From positions 1 through 24,883 of the forward strand of contig NZ_CALIAV010000066.1 of the NCBI RefSeq assembly GCF_938045625.1: a DNA stretch of 24,883 nt, in the 5' to 3' direction. A program made the position numbers and the translations under genes. Source of the stretch: an uncultured Campylobacter sp. GTDB lineage: Bacteria > Campylobacterota > Campylobacteria > Campylobacterales > Campylobacteraceae. Below the pieces are notes generated by a model. It had not been told where the DNA came from, searched no databases, and saw only the letters and a list, made by a program, of their open reading frames with translations. This document shows, one piece after another, positions 15,056 to 22,777 of this stretch. Position 1 is the stretch's first letter. Each line of letters starts with the position of its first letter.

Positions 15056-16062
15056 CACGCGACCTTTTTGTTTCGCCAGAGTACCCAGACGAAAAATATC
15101 GTGCCGATAAAGCCCGTAAGTACGCCCAGAGGCACCTCGCTCACGCTGATCGTGCGCGCTAGAGTATCGACAAATAGCAAAAATATCGCGCCCATAAATA
15201 TGCTAGCAGGCAGGCTGCGGACGTTATTTGCGCCAACCAGCATACGCGCAAGGTGGGGCATCAGTAGCCCTACCCACGCCACGATACCGCTCACGCACAC
15301 GCTGCATGCCGTTAGCAGCGTCGCGCAGACGATGATGACGCCGCGCTCTAGCGTTACGTTTACGCCCAGTCTCGCCGCACTCTCGTCGCCTAGCGAGAGT
15401 AGGTTTATCCTCCAACTCATCGCTACGAGCAGCACCGCGCAGGCTATCATCACGGGCGCGATAAATTTGAGATTATCCGCGTCGATCTTGGCTAGACTGC
15501 CCAGCTGCCAATAAACGATGTCTGGTAGCTTGGTCTCGGGGTCGGCGACGTATTTTAAAAAGCCGATAACAGAAGCCATCAGACCGCTAACGATGATGCC
15601 TGAAAGAACTAACATCAGCGTGCTAGATCGCCCCATTAGACGCGGTATGGATAGCGTCATACCTACGGCTGCGAGCCCGCAGACGAAAGCTAACGCCTGC
15701 ACCCAAAAAAGCGATAAATCAAACATGATCGCAATCGCGGCTCCGACGCAAGCTCCGGCCGAAACGCCCAGCAAATCGGGGCTAACCAGCTGGTTGCGAA
15801 AGACGCCCTGATATGCCGCTCCGCTGATGCTAAGCGCGGCTCCTACGAGGACGGCTGCGATGATGCGCGGTATGCGGATGTTTTCAACGACGTTTTGGAT
15901 ATTTGCCGCGGCGTCCGTCGGCACTCCAAAAAAGCTACCGATCACGCTAAGTACGTCACCCGGCGCCACGTAAAACCTGCCGACGCCAAGCGCGATCACG
16001 CCGCAAACTACGGTCAGCACGGCTAGCAAAATAAGCGTAAATTTAAAACTAATATTTTTCAT
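15055..16062 (-). CDS. ABC transporter permease, FecCD family
   Basis: This membrane subunit of a type II importer for iron-siderophore, cobalamin or similar chelates has 335 residues and about ten helices. Family marks are VVENIRIPRIIAAVLVGAAL near the N-terminus, SGAAYQGVFRNQLVSPDLLG, WVGLLMPHLARMLVG before the coupling helix, and SEVPLGVLTGFIGTIFF at the C-terminus. I choose ATG at 16062 because AGGAG sits five bases upstream. The open frame extends 14 codons further, to 16104, but those residues (HYRGRRFYFRRK) are charged and lack an upstream binding site. The stop overlaps the ATPase start. A 355-base gap separates it from the esterase gene upstream, so it may have its own promoter or rely on read-through. 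Confidence 0.92.
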   Translation of the reverse strand: MKNISFKFTLILLAVLTVVCGVIALGVGRFYVAPGDVLSVIGSFFGVPTDAAANIQNVVENIRIPRIIAAVLVGAALSISGAAYQGVFRNQLVSPDLLGVSAGACVGAAIAIMFDLSLFWVQALAFVCGLAAVGMTLSIPRLMGRSSTLMLVLSGIIVSGLMASVIGFLKYVADPETKLPDIVYWQLGSLAKIDADNLKFIAPVMIACAVLLVAMSWRINLLSLGDESAARLGVNVTLERGVIIVCATLLTACSVCVSGIVAWVGLLMPHLARMLVGANNVRSLPASIFMGAIFLLFVDTLARTISVSEVPLGVLTGFIGTIFFVWVLWRNKKVA

Positions 16063-16417
16063 CTTTCTCCTAAAATAAAATCTGCGTCCGCGGTAGTGCC
16101 GCACGCAAAATCGCTCGCAAAAGGGCTAAATTTGCTTTGCCGCTAACTTGACGAGCGAAGTTTTTGTTTCTTATTTGCGATCGCCACGCAAAACAGCGAG
16201 CAAAAAGGCGGTTTTTTGCGACCTAGATAATCCGCACCAAGCGCCAAATTTAAGCCGCTTGGATCAAATTTGCCCGCCGTTTTGCGTTTAAGGCTTGGCG
16301 CCAACGATAAATTTGGGCTAGGCACCCCTTGCCGCGTTATCAAATTTAAATCTAACATTTCCGCAATTTTTCGTCGAGCCAAATTTGAACGCAAGCTTCC
16401 GCCGCGTCAAATTTAAG
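16063..16417. other. Spacer inside the importer cluster, no convincing gene
   Basis: This gap between the esterase and the permease is rich in AAATTT words and short G/C-rich runs. An open frame at 16143-16394 (minus) has no binding site and no recognisable protein. I see no clean terminator. Confidence 0.45.
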
Positions 16418-17888
16418 CTATTTTACGACGCGGTCCATCCATCTAAAAAGCTCGTCCAGATCATAGTCGCCGCCGTGACCTTGCCCCCAAGACACCGCAA
16501 AATCAACCGTCTTGCCCGCATTTTGTAGCCCCAGCGCCAAGATAAGCGGTACGGCTAGAGCCGTGTCGGAGTCGGCCGCGCCGTGCCTGATGCGGTAAAA
16601 TTTGGCCGCGTTTGCGTTACCTAGATAGCTCATCGCGTTTGCCATTTTTATGATTTTAGCGTCCGCGCTCTCGCCCGTGCCGCGTTTTGCGCTAAATTCG
16701 GTAAAGTGCTTCGCCGCCGCGTCCGCATCGCCGAAAAAGTCGTTTTCGGGATTTTCCGTCAAATGCGGGCGTAGCTTTAGCGCGCGGCATAGATAGGACA
16801 AAGTCTTCAAATTTAAAATCATATCCGAGCGTGCAGCCCTGCGTTTCAAGCGTGAAAAACTCGGGCTTTAGTAGGCTTTTCTCCCGACTTTTTGCAGCCG
16901 CGAAAGAGTCTGCTAGCGTCTTTTTGACGTACTCTTTAAAGCTTCCCTCGCCGCTAGGCTCAAGCGTGAGCGCGCGGCCTTTAGCGTCTTTTAAATTTAG
17001 CGAATTTACGTAGGCGGGGAAGGCCGATTTTAGCGCGGCGGAGAGCTCTTTTTGCTCTGCGGTTAGCTCGTCTGAGACGGTTTTTGGCTTGCCGCTTCGG
17101 TCGTTAAATCCAGCCGCACTTAGCGCGCTAAAGTCCATTTTCTCGTACTTCGTCTGCGCGCCGAACATCCACTCGTAGGCTGCGTCGGCGTTTTCTAGGT
17201 TCGTAACCGGGCAGTAGGCGGAGACGGCGTAGATCTCGTCGCTAGCCTTTGCGGCTCCGAGTGCTGCCAGATACGGCTCAAATTCGGGCGCGTTTGCCGA
17301 GACGCCGAGCAGCGCCGACATCGCTCCGCCCGCGCTCGTGCCGTTTGATACGATTTTGTTTGCGTCGCCCGCCATCGCCGCGTCGTTAAATTTGAGATAC
17401 CGCACGGCGGCCTTTAGATCGACGATGGCGGCGGGCGCTTTGCCACTAAATTTGCCGTTTGCGTCCTTGAGCGTCCTGCCTCTAGCTCCCGGCGCTGCGA
17501 CGACGTAACCGCGCTCAAGCGCCGCTAGCACCGCGTTTGGCTTGCCATTTTTATCAAGGGCGGGCGTAAAAGGCTCGCCCGGCATATATCCGCCGATGGA
17601 GTTTGGCAAAAAGATCGGCGCATTTGATGCGTCAAATTTGCCCGACTCGCTTTTACCATCCTCGAAATACTGTGCCGGAACGTAAAAATTTAGCCTCTGA
17701 AACCGGCTATCGACGGGGTTTGCTACGTAAACTATCTCCTCGTAGGCTCTAAATTTAACCTCTTTTTCGCCCGCTTTTATAGAGCGCGTTTCAAATTTAT
17801 CCGGGTCAAATTTCAGATCCGCCGCCTGCGCGCTAATCGCCGCGCACAGGCAAGCCGCCGCGCTAAATGCAAGCGCCCTCTTTTTCAT
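16418..17888 (-). pseudogene. Tannase/feruloyl-esterase-like periplasmic hydrolase with a frameshift
   Basis: The protein is an alpha/beta hydrolase like subtype B tannases. A signal peptide (MKKRALAFSAAACLCAAIS, then AQA) is followed by the nucleophile motif GTSAGGAMSA with Ser185. The first frame ends at 16692. The second, from 16849 to 16418, carries the rest of the fold: RHGAADSDTALAVPLILAL with the likely acid Asp, and SWGQGHGGDYDLDELF with the likely His. Homology passes from frame one to frame two near 16748-16750. Removing one C from the CCC there (minus strand) gives FDGKSENDFFGDADAAAKHF in one frame and a protein of about 489 residues. So it is either a real single-base disruption or a sequencing error. 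The ATG at 17888 has AAGGAAG upstream. It lies 53 bases after the binding-protein gene. Confidence 0.75.
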
Positions 17889-17941
17889 CTTTGCTTCCTT
17901 TTGATTTTGCGGGATTTACCCGCAAACGAGCTCAAATTTGA

Positions 17942-18961
17942 CTATTTGCTACCGTCCGGGTTTAGCCCTTTTAGGATGTAGTCAAACTCCGCGTCGCTAA
18001 GGTCGTAGTTCATAAATTTCTTATAAAACGCCTTGGTTTGGGCTTTTACGTCGACGTCTTTAAAGAGCTCCGGCTGAACGATCGTAGCCGCCCATAAAAT
18101 TTGCAAAGCCGACTCCGCGCCGTATCTATCCCAGCTAAACACGCCTTTTGGGTTGCCGTAGACTTTTTTGTTTTTGACCGCTTTTAGCCCTGCAAATACG
18201 GGATCGGCGTAAATTTTCTCAACCGCTTTTTGGTTATCCGCGCCGCCAACGATGATGATATCAGGGTCTGCCGCCACGATCTCTTCAGCCGTGATTTCTA
18301 TCATGCTGCCCTCTTTTTGCACCGCGTTTTTACCGCCCGCGTATTTCACCCACGTGTCGATGATCGTTTTGGTGCCGTCGATTTTTAGCAGGTTTGCGCC
18401 GCCTACGATGTGTAGAACTTTAGGGCGCGCAGCGTCGTCTAGTTTGCTCGTGCGCTCGGTGACTAGCGCGATGTTGGCATCTAGATTTTCGTTTAGTTCT
18501 TTTGCCTTGCTAGCCGCGTCGCCGCCGATTAGTTCAGCCGTTAGTAGCACGCTTTTTTTCATATCGTCGTAGTCGCGAAATATTGCATTTACGGCATTAA
18601 AGCCGTTTTTAGTAAGGTTTTCTTGGAAGTTTTTATTTGATACGACGACTACGTCGGGCGCTAGTTTAACGAGCTCCTCGATCTGGATGTCGTTGCCGTT
18701 TAGCGCGGCCGGTACATCTGCGATGCGCGGGTAAATAGCGGCGAACCACTTATTTTTCTTGATAAGATCTGTCGTGGTTACGATCTTATCCGCGCCGCCT
18801 AGTACCAAGATCACTTGGTTATTTGCATGCCAAAGCGCGGCTATCTTTTGCGTTTGGGCCGGGATTTTGACCTCATTGCCGGTCATGTCGGTGACGGTTT
18901 TAACCTCGGCTCCTAGCGCGACGATAGCGCTTAAAAGCAGCGTCGTGAGAAATTTTTTCAT
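17942..18961 (-). CDS. Periplasmic metal-chelate-binding protein, FecB/TroA-like
   Basis: This is the substrate-binding protein of the importer encoded downstream. The 339 residues start with a signal peptide (MKKFLTTLLLSAIVALGA), then VTDMTGNEVKIPAQTQKI, the usual opening of PF01497 class III binding proteins. NDIQIEELVKLAPDVVVV is the conserved end of the first lobe, and GVFSWDRYGAESALQILWAA lies in the second lobe. There is no lipobox cysteine, so it is probably soluble in the periplasm. The substrate cannot be read. Iron-siderophore, haem, cobalamin, nickel-histidine and molybdate (MolA-type) proteins all share this fold. AAGGAG with a six-base spacer supports the ATG at 18961. The upstream region has the AT-rich palindrome TATAAATTTATA at 18980-18991, overlapping the probable promoter. 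Confidence 0.9.
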   Translation of the reverse strand: MKKFLTTLLLSAIVALGAEVKTVTDMTGNEVKIPAQTQKIAALWHANNQVILVLGGADKIVTTTDLIKKNKWFAAIYPRIADVPAALNGNDIQIEELVKLAPDVVVVSNKNFQENLTKNGFNAVNAIFRDYDDMKKSVLLTAELIGGDAASKAKELNENLDANIALVTERTSKLDDAARPKVLHIVGGANLLKIDGTKTIIDTWVKYAGGKNAVQKEGSMIEITAEEIVAADPDIIIVGGADNQKAVEKIYADPVFAGLKAVKNKKVYGNPKGVFSWDRYGAESALQILWAATIVQPELFKDVDVKAQTKAFYKKFMNYDLSDAEFDYILKGLNPDGSK

Positions 18962-18979
18962 CTTTTGCTCCTTGTGAGA

Positions 18980-18991
18980 TATAAATTTATA
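18980..18991. promoter_or_regulatory. AT-rich palindrome in the binding-protein promoter region
   Basis: TATAAATTTATA is a perfect 12-base palindrome 19 bases before the start codon, in an AT-rich stretch that probably holds the -10 box. It could be an operator for a metal regulator such as Fur, but it does not match a Fur box closely. In this genome AAATTT is common by chance, so the call is weak. Confidence 0.3.
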
Positions 18992-19083
18992 ATATTACAA
19001 AATTGCATATTAAAATAAGATATATTTTTCAAATTTTAAGAAAGAAGCGAAATTTGAGGCCAAATTTGAAAGGCAAATTTAAA

Positions 19084-19113
19084 AGCCCCGCCCGCGGTTT
19101 TGCGAACGGGGCT
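19084..19113 (-). terminator. Intrinsic terminator of fdhF
   Basis: On the minus strand AGCCCCG (19113-19107) pairs with CGGGGCT (19090-19084). Further CGC/GCG pairing is possible in the 16-base loop, and TTTT follows. It lies five bases after the fdhF stop codon and separates fdhF from the importer operon. Confidence 0.8.
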
Positions 19114-19118
19114 AAAAA

Positions 19119-21377
19119 TCACTCGTGGTGATAGTCGTCGTAGATGACCTTGTTGGTTTGGAATTTGATACGTTTTAGCTCGCGAATACGCAAAAACTCC
19201 TCCTCCTCGATCCTTTGGATCTGGATGGCGGCCTTAAAGGTCGGGGTCTTACTGATGAAGTCCCAGCCGTTGCTGGTTAGCTCGTTGCAGCAGCTCTCCC
19301 AGTAGTGGTAGGTCATCTGTATGACGCCGTCTGGGACGATGTCCGTGACGTCTGCTTTGATGACGATGTAGCCGTATCTACTCCACGCTTTAATAAAGTC
19401 TCCTTGCTTGATGCCGTAGCGTTCGGCCAGCGCAGGATTCATCTCAGCTATTGGTCCGATGCTGTCGCCGCCCTCTTCGATAGCTTTTGATCGTCTAGTC
19501 ATGACGCCGCCGGCGTACTGATAGACTTTACGCGTAGTTAGCAGCTGTATCGGATACTCGGCGTCGGTCGGCTCGTCCACGCTACCGGCCATCACTTCGT
19601 ACTCAGGCGGTAAATTTACGCGTTTAGCAAACTCGGCTTTCGCCGGCTCGATATCAGCTACGCTCTTTACGTGCAAGCAAGGGATAAATTTACCTTTGCC
19701 GTCGGGCGTAAAGAATTTTTTATCTAGATACAAGCTCTGTCCGCCCATATCGTTTTCGTCAGGGCACGGCCAGTGCAAGCCGTGGTACTTTTTGATGCGG
19801 TAGTAGCTCATGCCACCGTATCTTCTAGGGTCGCACTTGCGTACCTCTTCCCAAATTTCTTCAGGCGAGTTAAAGTTAAATCCCTCTGTCGCTCCGAGTC
19901 TTCGCGCGATCTCGCAGATGATCCACCAGTCTTGTCTGGCGTCTCCAGGAGGGGTGATAACGTGCTCGTTGTGCTGGACGCGGCGCTCGGCGTTGGCGTA
20001 GAGGCCCTCTTTTTCGCTACTTGCCACGCCAGGTAGCACGACGTCTGCTTTACGCGACGTTTCGGTTAAAAATATATCCTGAACCACGTACATATCGACC
20101 TTTGAGATCGCTTTTAGGAAGTGGTTGGTATTCGGGTCGGTTACAACCGGGTTTTCGCCCATCGTCCAGAAAAAGTGCACTCTGCCGTCAAGGATAGCGT
20201 TTGGCACTTCGGTTTTATGGATGCCGATTTTACCGCTTAGGGAGCCTGGCTCTAGATGCCAAACCTGCTCAAACCACTCGCGCTGTTTCGGATCGGTTAC
20301 CGAGCCTAAATTTGGGAAAATATTTGGCAACACACCCATATCGCAGCAGCCTTGGACGTTTTCTTGTCCACGTATCGGTAGGTCGCCGCTGCCTAGCTCG
20401 CAGATATTTCCGGTTAAAAGGAATAAATTTGATATATCGCAAACCGCGCCTACGCCGTGGTTAAAGTGCGTGACGCCCATACCGTGCGTGATGACGGCCG
20501 GACGGATAGTCGCGTACATGCGAGCCGCTTTTCTCACGTCCTGTGGGTTTAGGTTGGTATAGCTAGCGATGGCTTCAGGCGAATAGTCTTTGACCGCTTC
20601 GCGTACGTATTCTACGCCTTTGGTGCATTCGTTTACGAAGTCCCAGTTAACTAAATTTTCCTCGAAAATAACGTAAATAAGCGAGTTTATAACAGCAATG
20701 TTATGCTCTGGCGCTAGCTGCAAGTGCACGTCCGCTCGGCTGGCAAATTCCGTTTTTATCGGGTCTACCACGATGAGCTTAGCACCGCGGTTTAGCGCGC
20801 GCTGTATGTGCATCGCCGCGATCGGGTGGCCGTTTTCGGGGTTTGAGCCAATCATCAAGATACAATTACTATAAGGTCCGATCTCCGTGAAGCTGTTTGT
20901 CGCCGCTCCGTTACCGATTGTTTTGGCAAGACCTGCCACAGTCGGAGCGTGTCAAATTCTAGCGCAGTGGTCGACGTTATTCGTGCCGATTACGGCGCGC
21001 ATTACTTTTTGCGCGACGTAGTTGTCCTCTAGCGTACAGCGAGCCGAGTAGTTGCCTACTAGCGCGTCCGGGCCGTATTTTTCCTTTACTTCTTTCATCT
21101 TTGAGACGACTAGATCGAGCGCTTCGTCCCAGCTAGCCTCTTCAAAATCTCCGTCCTTGCTAAATACGCCGTCTTTTTTGCGGATTAGCGGTTTTGTCAG
21201 TCTATCAGGCGCCCCCACGTAGTCCCAGCCGTAAAAGCCCTTTAAACACAGATTTCCCTGATTTACGGGGTTATCCTGCACTCCAAGCGCGCTTCTTATC
21301 ACGTTGTTTTCGACGTGAAGCTCGACCTGACAGCCCGTGCCGCAGTATGGGCATATGACTTTGCCGGTCTTTGTCAT
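19119..21377 (-). CDS. fdhF: Selenocysteine formate dehydrogenase, FdhF-like catalytic subunit
   Basis: The enzyme oxidises formate to CO2 at a Mo- or W-bis-pyranopterin centre. The gene is read as one 752-residue protein through an in-frame UGA at 20954-20952, giving Sec142 in the motif CARI-Sec-HAPTVAGLA. The active-site partners His143 and Arg336 (in PIRGQENVQG) are present. A single [4Fe-4S] site is seen as CPYCGTGC with later GNLCLKG (residues 9-47). It has no Tat signal and no N-terminal extension. It matches E. coli FdhF (715 residues, Sec140) in size and throughout the sequence, not the longer periplasmic FdhA of C. jejuni. AAGGAG precedes the ATG. No electron-transfer subunit or hydrogenase gene lies beside it, so its partner must be encoded elsewhere. 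Confidence 0.95.
20914..20945 (-). promoter_or_regulatory. Bacterial SECIS element of fdhF
   Basis: On the minus strand TGGCA (20938-20934) and TGCCA (20928-20924) form a 5-bp stem around the loop GGTCT. That loop is the same as in E. coli fdhF, where the bulged or looped GU is read by SelB. A lower stem CCGA/TCGG (20945-20942 with 20917-20914) closes it. The spacing from the UGA to the upper stem is 13 bases, as expected. The element is inside the coding region. Confidence 0.92.
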
Positions 21378-21970
21378 TTTTTCTCCTTTTTTATATGCAA
21401 ATTTTGCACATTTATTAAATATGAAATATTCGCATATTTGTCCTTAAAAGATAATAAATTCTCTTAATATCATAAATCAGTTTCTAAATTTAAGATTTAA
21501 TTTATATTTTATATCGGTAAACAAAGCTGCAATACCTGTAAAATCGCAATTTCTAGCGTATCATTTTAGTTACTTATAAAGGCGTATTGAGAGATTTTAT
21601 TAAGATTAGAATTAGTTGTTGTATTAATGTAACTTAAAATTCTACTTCAACGCTTAATCAAATTTGATCCGTTTGTGAGGCGTAAAGCGAGCAAAAGGCG
21701 GCGAAATTTGCAAGATTAAATTTAGTACGTGCGTTTTGGGATTTTTAAATTTTATGGTGAGTCATTTTCGAGTGCGATAAATTTAGCGTGGGTTTTGGCG
21801 AGCTAAATTTGACCACCGACTCGGCAAAACAAAATTTTATTTCGCGAGCGAGCCGCCAAATTCTGCCAAATTTGACCCGTTTGGCCAGCCGTTGCCAGCA
21901 AAACAGAGTCAAATTTAACGCGGCTAAGGGGCTAGGCAGTTAGTTCGCCCGAGCCCTCAGAGCGAGCAGA
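21378..21970. other. Long AT-rich upstream region of fdhF, no gene
   Basis: About 590 bases hold no coding sequence. The half next to fdhF (about 21385-21660) is far more AT-rich than its surroundings. It has two inverted repeats: TGCAAATTTTGCA (21396-21408, odd palindrome) and AAATATG/CATATTT (21417-21423 with 21433-21439). Either could be an operator near the fdhF promoter. I do not match them to a known regulator. The rest (21660-21970) is ordinary spacer with AAATTTG words. Confidence 0.5.
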
Positions 21971-22387
21971 TCAAAACCCATGCGCCTTTTTTAGCTCCGG
22001 ATCGATCGGTTTTTTCGCACCGTCCTTAGTCACGCTCACATAAGTCGCGATCGCGGATGTCACGTGTATGCGCTCGCGAAAACCCGCCGCATTTAGCCGC
22101 AGCGCCGTGACTTCAATCTTAGTTTTGATCGAGGTGTTGCCCGCGGCGATGATTTTGGCGTAGCAGCTCACGACGTCGCCGACGAAAACGGGCTGCTTAA
22201 ATATAATCTCTTGCATCGAGATCGTCACGACTCGCTCGGGTGACAGCTCCCGCGCGGCCTGTGCGCCGGCAAGGTCGATCTGGCTTAGTATCCAGCCGCC
22301 AAATATATTGCCCGCCGAGTTTGTGTCCTTTGGCAGCGCGACTTGTTTTATGCGCGGCTCGCCCATGCCTTCTAGCATTTCTTCCAT
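21971..22387 (-). CDS. yciA: Acyl-CoA thioesterase, YciA-like hotdog protein
   Basis: This enzyme hydrolyses acyl-CoA thioesters in the cytoplasm. The 138-residue single hotdog domain has the YciA/HI0827 signature LPKDTNSAGNIFGGWILSQIDL near residues 18-39, with the catalytic-type Asn/Asp and GG turn. A second conserved block, IIFKQPVFVGDVVSCYA, follows. The length fits YciA (about 130-155). Acyl specificity cannot be told. The ATG at 22387 has AAAGGA five bases upstream. It stands alone between the fdhF upstream region and a repeat-derived spacer. Confidence 0.9.
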   Translation of the reverse strand: MEEMLEGMGEPRIKQVALPKDTNSAGNIFGGWILSQIDLAGAQAARELSPERVVTISMQEIIFKQPVFVGDVVSCYAKIIAAGNTSIKTKIEVTALRLNAAGFRERIHVTSAIATYVSVTKDGAKKPIDPELKKAHGF

Positions 22388-22777
22388 TTTTATCCTTTCG
22401 TTTTAGATTCGTAAATTTAGCGACTATTTACCGCCTTTGGCTTGCTTGCCCTCAAGTAAATTTAGCGCGATTTCATCAAATTTGACATGTTTGCCCGCCG
22501 AAAGCCGAATTTGCGCCGCGATTTAGCCCAAGCAAATCAAATTTGACTTTTTAATTTTACGCCAGAATTTAAATACAAAGAACCAGGACTCGCAGTAAAT
22601 TTGGTAAATTTGCGGAGCGAGACGTACAAATTTAGGCCGCAAAACCCATATCCTAAAAATGCTAAACTCAGCGTCAAAAAGGTGCGGATCTAGGCCGCTC
22701 GAAAAGGCAAATTTGACGTAAATTTCGGGTCGAATTTGCATGCCAAGCCGCTTAATCTAGCGCAAATTTGCCTCTGG
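22388..22777. other. Spacer with decayed repeat-core copies
   Basis: No gene is seen here. GGTGCGGATCTAGG at 22681-22694 differs at two positions from the repeat core. CCTAAAAATGCTAAA just before it (about 22652-22666) resembles the flank of the inverted cores at 6098 and 7388. ACCAGGACTCGCA near 22581 is a further weak match. I read this as remnants of the composite element. Confidence 0.4.

Noticed and set aside
15058..16104. Longer permease start at 16104
   Set aside because: The extra 14 residues are strongly basic and have no binding site, while ATG at 16062 has AGGAG at ideal spacing.
16143..16394. 83-residue minus-strand open frame between esterase and permease
   Set aside because: No binding site, low-complexity basic sequence and no family resemblance.
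20939..20954. FdhF apparently split into two genes by a stop codon
   Set aside because: The stop is UGA at the exact selenocysteine position and is followed by a SECIS hairpin. The reading frame is continuous, so it is one gene.
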